The translations under genes and the position numbers were made by a program. This document shows positions 1-8,501 of a stretch of DNA of 64,000 bases, piece by piece (positions within the stretch are counted from its first letter, which is position 1; each line of letters opens with the position of its first letter). The stretch comes from Arthrobacter_E sp041360795. Lineage in GTDB: Bacteria; Actinomycetota; Actinomycetes; Actinomycetales; Micrococcaceae. The notes beneath the pieces were generated by a model that saw only the letters and a program-made list of their open reading frames with translations, was not told where the DNA came from and ran no database searches. The DNA is taken from NCBI RefSeq assembly GCF_041360795.1, contig NZ_JBFUPW010000002.1, positions 124,001 through 188,000 of the forward strand, given 5' to 3'.

Positions 1-875
1 ATCGCCCACACCACCGACTTGCGGGCCTCCTTGGCCGTGGGCACGGTGTAGAACCTCATGAGGACGTGCGGGAGCGCCGCCGTGCCGAGCACCAGGGCCA
101 GCGCCAGGGAGACGAAGTCCAGCTTGGTCGTCGGGCTCTTGCCGTACTGGAGGCCTGGATTCAGGACGGCCGGATTCTGCGCGGCGTCGGCTGCGCCGCC
201 GAGCAGGGCCGAGAGGTTGAAGCCGTAGCTCGCCAGCACCCACAGGGTCATGACGGCTGCACCCGCGATCAGCAGCACCGCCTTGATGATCTGGACCCAG
301 GTGGTGCCCTTCATGCCGCCGATCAGCACATACACGATCATCAGGACGCCGACCACCACGATCACGAGCGCCTGACCGCCCCAGTCGCTGATGCCCAGCA
401 GCAGCGAGATGAGGCTGCCGGCGCCCGCCATCTGCGCGAGCAGGTAGAAGAAGCAGACGGCCAGCGTGGACAGGGCCGCCGCGATCCGCACCGGGCGCTG
501 CCGGAGTCGGAAGGACAGGACGTCCGCCATGGTGAACTTGCCCGTGTTGCGCAGGAGCTCCGCGACCAGCAGCAGCGCCACGAGCCAGGCCACGAGGAAC
601 CCGATCGAATACAGGAATCCGTCATAGCCGTTGAGAGCGATCGCCCCGGTGATCCCGAGGAACGAGGCCGCAGAGAGATAGTCGCCGGCGATCGCGGTGC
701 CGTTCTGGGAGCCCGTGAACGATCGGCCGGCGGCATAGTAGTCGGCCGCCGTCTTGTTGTTGCGGCTGGCCCGGATCACGATCACGAGGGTCACCAGCAC
801 GAAGGCGGCGAAGATCCCCATGTTCAGGAGCGTGGTCTCTTTGAGTGCCGAAAGCTGCACCATGGGAAGACTCAT
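1..875 (-). CDS. actP: Cation/acetate symporter ActP-like, 3' end outside window
   Basis: This is the N-terminal ~290 residues of a sodium:solute symporter (SSS family). It runs off the left edge, so the C-terminus is not visible. The start is the ATG that overlaps the stop of the upstream small gene (ATGA), which implies translational coupling. The visible part has several hydrophobic membrane segments, the family-typical stretch AGDYLSAASFLG near residue 50, and LGTAALPHVLMRFYT near the edge. Both are typical of ActP/MctC carriers for acetate and other monocarboxylates. The partner gene upstream encodes a DUF485 protein, as in yjcH-actP. Transport of acetate or another short carboxylate is inferred from the family and partner; the exact substrate is not shown by the sequence. 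Confidence 0.88.
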   Translation of the reverse strand, partial: MSLPMVQLSALKETTLLNMGIFAAFVLVTLVIVIRASRNNKTAADYYAAGRSFTGSQNGTAIAGDYLSAASFLGITGAIALNGYDGFLYSIGFLVAWLVALLLVAELLRNTGKFTMADVLSFRLRQRPVRIAAALSTLAVCFFYLLAQMAGAGSLISLLLGISDWGGQALVIVVVGVLMIVYVLIGGMKGTTWVQIIKAVLLIAGAAVMTLWVLASYGFNLSALLGGAADAAQNPAVLNPGLQYGKSPTTKLDFVSLALALVLGTAALPHVLMRFYTVPTAKEARKSVVWA

Positions 876-1255
876 CGTGCCGCCCCCTCGCCCGGGGTGG
901 TGGCGGAGCGGTCATGCTCGTGCCGTTCGATGCCCTCGCGGATGCCGGTCGCGATCGGATCCAGCGTCTTGTTCGAATACCGCACGTACCAGGCCGTGAT
1001 GCCGAAGGTGGTGACGAACTGGAGAAGCCCGAACACCAGCCCGACGTTGATGTTCCCCCAGAGCTTCGTCGACATGAACTCGTGGGCGTAATCGGCTAGG
1101 AGGACGTAGGCGAAGTACCAGAGCAGGAAGAACGCGGCCAGCGGGAAGACGAAACTGCGATGCCTCCTTCGCAGGTCCTGGAACTCCGGCGAGGCCTGGA
1201 CCTCTTGAAAGTCCACGGCTGGCGCGCCGTCCTCGGGAGGGATCTCGTGTCCCAT
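872..1255 (-). CDS. DUF485 small membrane protein (YjcH-like symporter partner)
   Basis: This 127-residue protein has two predicted membrane segments (about residues 35-57 and 70-90) and a charged cytoplasmic N-terminus. It matches the DUF485 pattern of a small membrane subunit encoded directly before an SSS acetate-type symporter. The start ATG is preceded by a strong AAGGAGG-type ribosome binding site. Its stop overlaps the symporter start by four bases, so the two are probably one translation unit. The sequence shows the pairing and topology; a role as accessory subunit of the symporter is inferred from the conserved pairing. Confidence 0.85.
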   Translation of the reverse strand: MGHEIPPEDGAPAVDFQEVQASPEFQDLRRRHRSFVFPLAAFFLLWYFAYVLLADYAHEFMSTKLWGNINVGLVFGLLQFVTTFGITAWYVRYSNKTLDPIATGIREGIERHEHDRSATTPGEGAAR

Positions 1256-1331
1256 GGCTTCCTCCTTGAAGCTGCTGGTGCTGCCTGGTCCGGGCCGGGG
1301 TGGCCCGGCGGTCTCCGACCGCGAGATCGGA

Positions 1332-1347
1332 TGTGACTGACATCACT
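1332..1347. promoter_or_regulatory. CRP/GlxR-like binding site
   Basis: The sequence TGTGA-CTGACA-TCACT matches the CRP-family consensus TGTGA-N6-TCACA at nine of ten positions. It lies in the 234-bp region between the divergent DUF485/actP unit and the LytS-type kinase gene. Carbon-source control of an acetate-type permease by a cAMP receptor protein would fit, but binding is inferred. Confidence 0.5.
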
Positions 1348-1489
1348 ATGCGATCGTCGCGGGGCCCGTGTCCGGCAGACACAGGATCTGATCGCCCAGC
1401 GGAGTGAGACGTGCGACGAACGGCAGCGAGCCTGACCTCCGGCGGTCCGGTTCCGGCCCGCCCGGGCCGGGGCTCGCTACGCTGAGCCC

Positions 1490-2737
1490 ATGCCGGATTC
1501 CGTGCTCCTGCTCGCCCTCGCCGTCGGCGTCGTCACCCTGGCCATCGCCGCGGTGGCCGGCGTCGGCGTTCAGATCCTGCGCTCTTTCCGCGAACTCGGC
1601 AGCGACGCCGAACGCGCCACCTACCAGACCCTGCACAGCGCGGCGCTCGCGGGAGGGCACCTGCGCGCCGGCCTGACACCGGACAGCGCGGCCCGGGCCG
1701 CACGTCATCTGCGCACTCTGCTCGGTTGCGAGGCGATCGCACTGCTGGACGCCGACGGCGGCCTCCTCACCTGGGACGGAGCGGAACCTCCCGTACGCCG
1801 CGAGATCCTGGACCGCGCCCGGGACGACGGCCGTCGGCACCGGCCGGCGCTGCTCAAGCCGACGCCGCAGGCCCGGGGTCGCCGCCATGGACGTGGCCCG
1901 GGGCGCGGGAGCCGTCGTGGAAGAGAGCACCGAGGCGACACCTCTCCCGGAGCCGCGACAGCGCCCGTCCGGGTGGACGGGGACGTGGTCGGCCTGCTGG
2001 TCGCCGTGAGCCCCTCCCCCGGCGCGGGCCTGCTCCGGGCGACCACCGAACTGGCCTCCTGGCTGGGTTCTCAACTCGAGCTCGCGGACCTCGAACGGTC
2101 CCGCACCATGCTCGTCGAGGCCGAGCTCAAGGCTCTCCGTGCCCAGATCAGCCCCCACTTCATCTACAACTCGCTCAACGCGATCGCCTCGTTCATCAAC
2201 ACGGACCCCGCCCGCGCCCGCGAACTCGTGCTCGAATTCGCGGATTTCACCCGGTACTCGTTCCGGCGGCACGGAGACTTCACCACGCTCGCCGAGGAGC
2301 TCCGGAGCATCGACCGGTACCTCCTGCTCGAGCGGGCGCGGTTCGGCGAGCGGCTTCAGCTGTCCCTGACGATCGCGCCCGAAGTGCTGAGCACGATCGT
2401 GCCGTTCCTCAGCCTCCAGCCGCTGGTCGAGAACGCGGTCCGCCACGGACTGGAATCCCGGGCCGGGACCGGGACCATCACCATCAGGGCGTACGAGGAG
2501 GGCGGTGACGCCGTGGTCAGCGTGGAGGACGACGGCGTCGGCATGGATCCCGAGCGGCTGCGCGCCCTGCTCGCGGGGCAGGACGGTGGCGGGAATCACG
2601 TCGGGCTGCGGAACGTCGACCTCCGGCTGCGGCAGGTGTACGGCGACGGTCACGGCCTGGTCGTGGAGACCGCGCCGGGTGAGGGGACTCTCGTGACACT
2701 CCGCGTCCCGAAGTCCCAGCCTCGCCACGAGGTCTGA
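1490..2737 (+). CDS. LytS/YehU-type sensor histidine kinase
   Basis: The 415-residue protein has one N-terminal membrane segment (about residues 4-28), a central GAF-like region (about 45-200), and then a His_kinase (LytS-type) core. The phospho-acceptor is probably H223 in QISPHFIYNSLN. It is followed by an ATP-binding domain with the N-box ENAVRHG near residue 310 and the G-box DDGVGMD near 350. A LytTR response regulator gene starts 23 bp downstream. The whole unit sits between two symporter loci, so it probably senses a carboxylate or a metabolic state and controls their expression; that role is inferred. An Arg/Gly-rich stretch (about 128-150) is a likely disordered linker. The start follows no strong Shine-Dalgarno motif. 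Confidence 0.87.
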   Translation: MPDSVLLLALAVGVVTLAIAAVAGVGVQILRSFRELGSDAERATYQTLHSAALAGGHLRAGLTPDSAARAARHLRTLLGCEAIALLDADGGLLTWDGAEPPVRREILDRARDDGRRHRPALLKPTPQARGRRHGRGPGRGSRRGREHRGDTSPGAATAPVRVDGDVVGLLVAVSPSPGAGLLRATTELASWLGSQLELADLERSRTMLVEAELKALRAQISPHFIYNSLNAIASFINTDPARARELVLEFADFTRYSFRRHGDFTTLAEELRSIDRYLLLERARFGERLQLSLTIAPEVLSTIVPFLSLQPLVENAVRHGLESRAGTGTITIRAYEEGGDAVVSVEDDGVGMDPERLRALLAGQDGGGNHVGLRNVDLRLRQVYGDGHGLVVETAPGEGTLVTLRVPKSQPRHEV

Positions 2738-2760
2738 AGCGCCCGCGCTACCCTGGTCGG

Positions 2761-3498
2761 GTGACAGCAATCACAGCGGCGCTCAGGGTCCTGGTGGTGG
2801 ATGACGAGCTCCCCGCCATCGAAGAACTCGCGTTCCTGCTGGGCAAGGACGCCCGGGTGGGAGACATCCACCGGGCGGATTCCGGGGAACAGGCGCTGAA
2901 GGAACTGGAAGCCACGGTGTTCGACGCCGTCTTCCTGGACATCCACATGCCCGGCCTGTCCGGATTGCAGCTCGCCCGCACGCTCAACTCCCGGCCTTCT
3001 CCACCCGCCGTGGTGTTCGTGACCGCCGACGAGGACTGTGCCCTGGAAGCCTTCGAACTGGCCGCCGTCGACTATCTGCTCAAGCCGATCCGCCCGGAAC
3101 GCCTGGCACGCTCCGTGTCCCGGATCAGCGAACCCGCAGGAGAAGCCCCCAGGGCGCCGGAGATGATCCCCGTGGAGCTGGGAGGTGTCACGCGCATGAT
3201 CCGCCGGGACGAGGTGCAGTACGTCCAGGCCCAGGGTGACTACGCACGGCTCCACACCGCCGAGGCGAGCTATCTGGTCCGTGTCCCTCTCAGCGAGCTC
3301 GAGCAGCAGTGGAACGCCGCGGGATTCCTGCGGATCCATCGCTCCTACCTCGTGGCCCTCGGGCACGTCAGCTCGCTGAAGCTTGGAGCGGCCGCGCCGA
3401 GCGTCACCGTCGCCGGCGCGGAGCTGCCCATCAGCCGTCGGCTCCTGCCTGCTGTGCGAAGCGCGCTCACTCCCCCGCGCCTGAGGTCCGGCGGATGA
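2761..3498 (+). CDS. LytTR-family response regulator
   Basis: The 245-residue protein combines a receiver domain (about residues 8-120) and a LytTR DNA-binding domain (about 140-238). In the receiver, D14/D15 form the acidic pocket, D60 in FLDIHMPG is the expected phosphorylation site and K108 in YLLKPI is the conserved lysine. The LytTR part contains the typical segments VQYVQAQGDYARLHT and FLRIHRSYLV. It begins with GTG and is cotranscribed with the kinase upstream. Its stop overlaps the start of the next small membrane gene (ATGA), which places the regulator in the same operon as the symporter it probably controls. Confidence 0.92.
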   Translation: MTAITAALRVLVVDDELPAIEELAFLLGKDARVGDIHRADSGEQALKELEATVFDAVFLDIHMPGLSGLQLARTLNSRPSPPAVVFVTADEDCALEAFELAAVDYLLKPIRPERLARSVSRISEPAGEAPRAPEMIPVELGGVTRMIRRDEVQYVQAQGDYARLHTAEASYLVRVPLSELEQQWNAAGFLRIHRSYLVALGHVSSLKLGAAAPSVTVAGAELPISRRLLPAVRSALTPPRLRSGG

Positions 3499-3863
3499 CG
3501 CGGGTCCGGGTCGTAGCCCCTTCCGGCCGGACGCAGACGCCGGTCCCTCTGCGCACAGCACCGGGCATCACCCGGCAGTCCGTGGAGGACGACGCCGCCC
3601 AGGTCTACCTGCGGTCCCTGCTCCGCACCCAGCTGCGCCTGGCCCTCGTGGTCGCCCTGGGATTCCTGCTGATCGCGGCCACCTTCTCGATCCTGCTGGT
3701 GTGGGTCCCCTGGCTCCGCGATCTCAGCGTGCTCGGCGTCCCGTTCGAATGGATCCTCCTGGGAGCGGGGCTCTTCCCCGTGATCCTTCTCAGCGCCGTC
3801 CTCTACACCAGGCTGGCCCAGCGCAACGAGGACCGGTACCGAGACCTCACCGAGGACCGGTGA
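3495..3863 (+). CDS. Small two-TM membrane protein, DUF485-like symporter partner
   Basis: The 122-residue protein has two hydrophobic segments (about residues 53-75 and 85-107) and charged ends. The start ATG overlaps the regulator stop, and its own stop overlaps the GTG start of the symporter. The position and topology are the same as for the DUF485 protein of the minus-strand unit, although the sequence is more divergent and a DUF485 assignment is tentative. It is probably the accessory subunit of the downstream carrier. Confidence 0.72.
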   Translation: MTRVRVVAPSGRTQTPVPLRTAPGITRQSVEDDAAQVYLRSLLRTQLRLALVVALGFLLIAATFSILLVWVPWLRDLSVLGVPFEWILLGAGLFPVILLSAVLYTRLAQRNEDRYRDLTEDR

Positions 3864-5308
3864 ACGCCTCACTCGCCGTCGGCGCGATCCTCCTGGTCGC
3901 GGCGGCCACCCTCCTCATCGGAATCCACGGATTGCGGATCTCCCGGACCACGAGCGATTTCTACGTGGCGTCCCGCACGGTTCAGCCCTGGTGGAACGCC
4001 TCGGCCATCGGCGGTGAATACCTGTCCGCCGCAAGTTTCCTGGGGGTGGCCGGGCTGGTGTTCCTGAACGGACGGGACGCTCTCTGGTACCCGGTCGGGT
4101 ACACCGCCGGATACCTCATGCTGCTGCTCTTCGTGGCGGCCCCGCTGTGTCGCTCCGGAGCGTACACGGTCCCGGACTTCGTCCAGGCCAGGCTCGGTTC
4201 CCTCCCGGCGCGGCGGCTGACCAGCCTTCTCGTGGTCCTGGTCGGGTGCCTCTACATCATCCCTCAGCTGCATGGGGCGGCGCTGACCGTCTCGACCATG
4301 ACGGGACTGCCGTCGTGGGCCGGTTCGGGGACGGTCGCGCTGGTCGTCACACTGGCCGTCGTCGCGGGCGGCATGCGGTCCATGACCTTCGTTCAGGCGT
4401 TCCAGTTCTGGCTCAAGCTCGCGGCCCTGGCGGTCCCGGTGCTCTTCATGCTGTTCTCCCTGCCCGGGCTGCATCCCGCCGCGGCGCCCCAGACGGTGCC
4501 GAACCCGGTCGCCACCGGAGCTCTCGGGACGTATCAGAACGTCTCGCTCTTCCTCGCCCTGCTGCTGGGAACCCTCGGCCTGCCCCACGTCCTGGTGCGC
4601 TTCTACACGAATCCGGACGGCCCGACGGCCCGGAAGACGACCGTCCTGGTACTCGGCCTCCTGTCGGCGTTCTACCTGCTGCCCGTCGCCTTCGGCTATC
4701 TGGCCCGCGTCTATGCGCCTGGCGTCGTCGCCGGAACCCAGCCCGACGCCGTCGTGCTCCTCCTGCCGCACGCGCTGGTGCCGGGGGCAGTCGGCGATCT
4801 GCTCACCGCCCTCGTGGTGGCCGGGGCCTTCGCGGCGTTCCTGTCCACGACCTCCGGTCTCGTGGTGTCCGTGGCGGGAGTGCTGTCGCAGGACGCGCTG
4901 GGCGGCGGGGTGAAGGGCTTCCGGCGAGCGGCCGTGCTCGCGATGCTCGTGCCGTTCCTGCTCTCGGTGCCGACGCAGAGTCCGGCCCTGGCGGGCAGCG
5001 TGGGCCAGGTGTTCGCGTTCACCGCCTCGACCCTCTGCCCCGTGCTCGTGCTGGGCATCTGGTGGCCCCGCCTCAGCACGGCGGGTGCGGTGGCGGGCAT
5101 GGTCGCGGGAGGCGCGGGCTGCGGCGCCGCGATGATCGCGACGGCGGTTCTGGGCACGACGGCGCCGGTCTGGCTTTCGCAGCCGGCCGCCTGGAGCGTG
5201 CCCCTGGCGTTCGCCGTCATGGTCGGCGTCTCGTGGCGGACCCCGCGGAGCGTTCCTGTCGACGCCTGGCGGGTCCTCACCCGTCTCCACGCGCCGGAAC
5301 GCCGCTGA
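3860..5308 (+). CDS. Sodium:solute symporter (SSS family), second copy
   Basis: The 482-residue polytopic membrane protein starts at a GTG overlapping the preceding stop. It contains the SSS signatures GGEYLSAASFLGVAG near residue 52 and LGTLGLPHVLVRFYTNP near residue 240, with about 12-13 predicted membrane segments. It is clearly related to the ActP-like carrier on the opposite strand but diverged, for example lacking part of the N-terminal extension. Being encoded in one operon with a LytS/LytTR system suggests that its synthesis depends on substrate sensing. A monocarboxylate such as acetate, propionate or pyruvate is the likely substrate class; this is inferred. Confidence 0.86.
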   Translation: MNASLAVGAILLVAAATLLIGIHGLRISRTTSDFYVASRTVQPWWNASAIGGEYLSAASFLGVAGLVFLNGRDALWYPVGYTAGYLMLLLFVAAPLCRSGAYTVPDFVQARLGSLPARRLTSLLVVLVGCLYIIPQLHGAALTVSTMTGLPSWAGSGTVALVVTLAVVAGGMRSMTFVQAFQFWLKLAALAVPVLFMLFSLPGLHPAAAPQTVPNPVATGALGTYQNVSLFLALLLGTLGLPHVLVRFYTNPDGPTARKTTVLVLGLLSAFYLLPVAFGYLARVYAPGVVAGTQPDAVVLLLPHALVPGAVGDLLTALVVAGAFAAFLSTTSGLVVSVAGVLSQDALGGGVKGFRRAAVLAMLVPFLLSVPTQSPALAGSVGQVFAFTASTLCPVLVLGIWWPRLSTAGAVAGMVAGGAGCGAAMIATAVLGTTAPVWLSQPAAWSVPLAFAVMVGVSWRTPRSVPVDAWRVLTRLHAPERR

Positions 5309-5377
5309 CGCCGGAACGCCGCTGACGGCGGAGCGCCGACAGAGGAGCGCGGCCGACAACCGACAGAGGAGCGCGGC
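5292..5377. repeat. Short tandem and direct repeats at a gene end
   Basis: A perfect 17-bp tandem duplication (5292-5308 and 5309-5325) covers the last codons and stop of the symporter. A second 17-bp unit beginning CGACAGAGGAGCGCGG occurs at 5337-5353 and again at 5361-5377. The segment separates the symporter from the convergent DivIVA-repeat gene. It looks like slippage-prone low-complexity sequence with no evident function. Confidence 0.7.
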
Positions 5378-5386
5378 GAAGCGCCG

Positions 5387-5968
5387 TCAGTCGATAGCGG
5401 CCATCAGCTCGACCACGCGGTCGAGGAAGGCGTCCACCTGTGCCTCTTCGTAGGCGTCCTGGCCCTTCGCGGGCGGGAAGGAGGCGCGACGGACGTCATC
5501 GACGCTCAGCGCGTGATCGTGTTCCAGGTAATCCACGATGTCCTTGCACAGCGCGTCGACCTCGGTCACCGCATAGCCCTGCGTCCGGGACTTGGACGGA
5601 TGGCGGAACTTCTCGCCGTCGGGACGGTAGAGACGCTGGCGCAGCAGGGCGGACAGTCGTCCGACCTCGCCGAGCCAGGCTTCCTCGCCCGCGCTCGAGA
5701 TCAGGCGGTCGCGCTCGCGACGTGCCAGGGCGTCCTCCAGGATGTCCAGGGCGTGATCGACCTGGGCGGCCTCGTAGCCGCCGCGTGCCGGATCGAAGGC
5801 GACCTTACGGACATCGGTGCTGGTGAGGGGACGGTCGTGCGCGGGGTCCTCGAAGACCGCACGCCCGCGCTCCATGAAGTCGTCCACCTGCGCCACACTG
5901 TAGCCATAGCTGGAGCGTTCGACACGGCGGAAGGTCGCGGGGATCTTGCCGCTGCTCGCTTCTGTCAT
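5387..5968 (-). CDS. Small protein with four DivIVA-type motifs
   Basis: The 193-residue protein contains four copies of the DivIVA-domain core G/AY-x3-Q/EVD. They are YGYSVAQVDDF and GGYEAAQVDHA in the first half, and QGYAVTEVDAL and DAYEEAQVDAF in the second. The two halves align as an internal duplication, each with an LTSTDVRKVAF-like linker. DivIVA/Wag31 relatives organise cell poles and septa in actinobacteria, but this one lacks a long coiled coil. The start chosen has AAGGGGA upstream; an alternative start at 6016 would give a TGATG coupling to the cdsA stop. It is the last gene of the rpsB-cdsA region. A role in envelope organisation is inferred. Confidence 0.8.
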   Translation of the reverse strand: MTEASSGKIPATFRRVERSSYGYSVAQVDDFMERGRAVFEDPAHDRPLTSTDVRKVAFDPARGGYEAAQVDHALDILEDALARRERDRLISSAGEEAWLGEVGRLSALLRQRLYRPDGEKFRHPSKSRTQGYAVTEVDALCKDIVDYLEHDHALSVDDVRRASFPPAKGQDAYEEAQVDAFLDRVVELMAAID

Positions 5969-6015
5969 GGATTTCCCCTTACGGAAAGTACGTGATGCGG
6001 TGTCTTCATCCGGCA

Positions 6016-6927
6016 TCAATGTGCGTTTTCAAAGACATGGAACAGGATAAAGGCCACCGGTGCGGCGAAGAGAACGGAGTCCAGCCGGTCCATGACGCCG
6101 CCGTGGCCGGGAAGGATCGAGCTCATGTCCTTGACGCCCAGCTCCCGCTTGACCATCGACTCGGCCAGGTCACCCGCCGTGGCGGCGCCGACCATGCCGA
6201 TCGCGAGCACCACGCCCAGCCACCAGGGCTTGTCGAGGAAGAACACGCAGGCCAGGATTCCGATGAGCACGGCTCCGGCCACGGAACCGGCGAAGCCCTC
6301 CCAGGACTTCTTAGGGCTGATCTTCGGCGCCATCGGGTGCTTGCCCAGCGATGCCCCCACCAGGTACCCGAAGGTGTCATTCGCGACCACGAGGAGGAGC
6401 ATGGTCATCAGCTGGAAGACGCCTTGCGGAGCCTGACCGCCCGGCCAGAGACCGATACTGGCCTGACCCACCCCGGTGTGCAGGGCCAGGACCGCGAAGC
6501 TGATGAAGAACGGCACCCAGGCCAGGATGAAGATGCTCGCATAGATGCTGGGAGCGGCCCCTTCGGCGGATTCGGCGCTGCGCCACACGAGGATCGCGAA
6601 GGCGCCGGCCACGACCCCGTAGAGCAGGGCTTCGAGTCCCCCGAAATACGAGACGAACGGCAGCGCGACCGAGGCCAGCATGAGGGGCGCGATCGTCACA
6701 CGGATGCCGTAGCTCTCCAGGGCGCGGGCGACCTCCCAGACGCCGAGACAGGCGAAGCCCGTCACGACGGCCACGAAGCCGAGAGGAAGGAAGAACAGCG
6801 TGCCCAGCACCACGACGAGCAGCCCGAGACCCACGCCGATGGCGGCCGGGAGATCCCGGCCTGCCTTCGGCGTGGGGTTGGGACGCGCGGTTCGCGGGGG
6901 ACGGCGCCGCCCGGCGTGCTCAGTCAT
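6016..6927 (-). CDS. cdsA: Phosphatidate cytidylyltransferase
   Basis: The enzyme makes CDP-diacylglycerol from phosphatidic acid and CTP in the membrane, the branch point for phosphatidylglycerol, cardiolipin and phosphatidylinositol lipids. The 303-residue protein has a basic, Pro-rich cytoplasmic N-terminus (about 1-25), about eight membrane segments, and the CDS signature ending GHGGVMDRLDSVLFAAP near the C-terminus. It also has the SPKKSWEGFAGS segment typical of the family. The start ATG shares one base with the frr stop (TGATG), so it is coupled to ribosome recycling factor as in many actinobacteria. Confidence 0.95.
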   Translation of the reverse strand: MTEHAGRRRPPRTARPNPTPKAGRDLPAAIGVGLGLLVVVLGTLFFLPLGFVAVVTGFACLGVWEVARALESYGIRVTIAPLMLASVALPFVSYFGGLEALLYGVVAGAFAILVWRSAESAEGAAPSIYASIFILAWVPFFISFAVLALHTGVGQASIGLWPGGQAPQGVFQLMTMLLLVVANDTFGYLVGASLGKHPMAPKISPKKSWEGFAGSVAGAVLIGILACVFFLDKPWWLGVVLAIGMVGAATAGDLAESMVKRELGVKDMSSILPGHGGVMDRLDSVLFAAPVAFILFHVFENAH

Positions 6928-7484
6928 CAGACTTCGAGGAGCTCAGCTTCCTTGCGCTTCAGCAGCTCGTCGATCGCGTCGACGTGCTGCTTGGTCAGGG
7001 CGTCGAGCTCCTTCTCGCCACGGGCGCCGTCGTCCTCGCCGGCTTCGCCGTCCTTGACGAGCTTGTCCAGGGTGTCCTTGGCCTTGCGGCGGATGGAGCG
7101 GACGGAGACCTTGGCGTCTTCGGCCTTGCCCTTGACGATCTTGACGTACTCCTTGCGGCGCTCCTGCGTCAGCTCGGGGAGGACCACGCGGATGACGTTG
7201 CCGTCGTTGGACGGGTTGGCGCCCACCTCGGAGTCGCTGAGCGCCTTCTCGATGTCACGCAGCGCCGTCTTGTCGTAGGGGGTGATGAGAATGGTGCGGG
7301 CTTCCGGAACGGCGAAGGAGGCCAGCTGCTGCAGCGGCGTGGGAGTGCCGTAGTACTCCACGATCACCTTGCTGTAGAGAGCCGGGTTCGCGCGACCCGT
7401 GCGCACCGAGGCGAAATCTTCCTTGGCCACCTCGATGGCCTTGTCCATCTTTTCGCCCGCTTCGAGCAGGGTCTCTTCGATCAC
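6927..7484 (-). CDS. frr: Ribosome recycling factor
   Basis: The 185-residue protein has the usual RRF length and hallmark sequences: SVRTGRANPALYSKVIVEYYG, IRVVLPELTQERRKEYVKIVK and the C-terminal coiled helical bundle. It dissociates post-termination ribosomes together with EF-G. The GTG start is chosen because CAGGAG lies at correct spacing and the N-terminus then begins VIEETLLEAGEKM, as in relatives; longer in-frame starts upstream lack support. It lies between pyrH and cdsA. Confidence 0.96.
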   Translation of the reverse strand: MIEETLLEAGEKMDKAIEVAKEDFASVRTGRANPALYSKVIVEYYGTPTPLQQLASFAVPEARTILITPYDKTALRDIEKALSDSEVGANPSNDGNVIRVVLPELTQERRKEYVKIVKGKAEDAKVSVRSIRRKAKDTLDKLVKDGEAGEDDGARGEKELDALTKQHVDAIDELLKRKEAELLEV

Positions 7485-7604
7485 GGTTTCTCCTGTGAAC
7501 TCATGGGTGAAACGTGCCTGAGATCCAGGCACAACTACAAACATCCTAGCCGCAGCCGCCGCCCCCGGCTTTCCGCACGGTTCGGGGCGGCCGCGGCCAC
7601 GGTG

Positions 7605-8345
7605 CTACGGGGTGACGCGGGTGCCGAGGTCCTCGCCGAGGATGGCGCGGGTGACGTTGCCTTCACCTTCCATGCCGAACACCAGCATGGGGAGCTTGTT
7701 GTCCTTGCACATGGTCATGGCGGTCTGGTCCATGACGCGGATGTCGCGGCGCAGGGCCTCGTCATAGCTGAGGGCGTCGAGCTTCTCGGCGTCCGGATTG
7801 GTCTTGGGGTCTGCGGTGTAGACGCCGTCCACGCCGCTCTTGGCCATCAGGACCTCGTCGGCGTGGATCTCCAGCGCGCGCTGGGCCGCCACGGTGTCCG
7901 TGGAGAAGTACGGCAGGCCGGCGCCGGCGCCGAAGATCACCACACGGTTCTTCTCCATGTGACGGATGGCACGGCGCGGGATGTAGACCTCGGCCACCTG
8001 GGCCATGGAGATGGCCGACTGCACACGGGTGTCGACGCCGGCCTGCTCCAGGAAGTCCTGGAGGGCCAGGCTGTTCATGACCGTGCCGAGCATGCCCATG
8101 TAGTCCGCGCGGGAACGGTCCATGCCGCTCTGCGACAGTTCGGCGCCCCGGAAGAAGTTGCCACCGCCCACCACGACGGCCACTTCCACCTCGTTCCTGA
8201 CCGCCTCGGCGATCTGGGTGGCGATGCCACGCACCGTTTCAGGGTCCACGCCCAGCTTGCCTCCACCGAAGACCTCACCGGAGAGCTTCAGCAGCACTCG
8301 ACGGCGGCGCGGCGACGGATCGTTGGCGATGGTGGTGTTTTCCAT
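7605..8345 (-). CDS. pyrH: Uridylate kinase
   Basis: The 246-residue amino-acid-kinase-fold enzyme phosphorylates UMP to UDP. Diagnostic segments are RVLLKLSGEVFGG at the N-terminus, VVVGGGNFFRGAEL, GRADYMGMLGT-like DRSRADYMGMLGTVMN and the C-terminal VTRAILGEDLGTRV. The ATG chosen has GGGAGG upstream. It follows tsf after a rho-independent terminator, so some transcription probably starts in the 150-bp gap before it. Confidence 0.96.
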   Translation of the reverse strand: MENTTIANDPSPRRRRVLLKLSGEVFGGGKLGVDPETVRGIATQIAEAVRNEVEVAVVVGGGNFFRGAELSQSGMDRSRADYMGMLGTVMNSLALQDFLEQAGVDTRVQSAISMAQVAEVYIPRRAIRHMEKNRVVIFGAGAGLPYFSTDTVAAQRALEIHADEVLMAKSGVDGVYTADPKTNPDAEKLDALSYDEALRRDIRVMDQTAMTMCKDNKLPMLVFGMEGEGNVTRAILGEDLGTRVTP

Positions 8346-8456
8346 GGGGCCTCCCTGGCTCGGTTCTGTCTTCACTATATGTTGCGGAGCCCGGCGCCAG
8401 CGGCGCCGTCTGTGCGCCCTCCCCTGGCGGGCGGAAACTGCCCGTCAGTGCGCACA

Positions 8457-8490
8457 CAAAAGGGGCGGCTACCGAAGTAGCCACCCCTTC
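8457..8490 (-). terminator. Rho-independent terminator after tsf
   Basis: On the minus strand an 11-12-bp GC-rich stem (arms 8461-8472 and 8477-8488, one mismatch) with a TTCG tetraloop is followed by TTTT. It lies between the tsf stop and pyrH, and would end or attenuate rpsB-tsf transcription. Confidence 0.85.
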
Positions 8491-8501
8491 TGAATGTCTG
8501 A

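Noticed and set aside
1346..2770. Long open frame on the minus strand across the LytS gene
   Set aside because: It is the shadow of the kinase gene in GC-rich DNA; its product is Gly/Arg/Glu low-complexity and matches no family.
3869..5359. 496-codon minus-strand frame opposite the second symporter
   Set aside because: Composition is typical of an antisense shadow (Arg/His/Gln/Glu rich), while the plus strand shows clear membrane-protein motifs.
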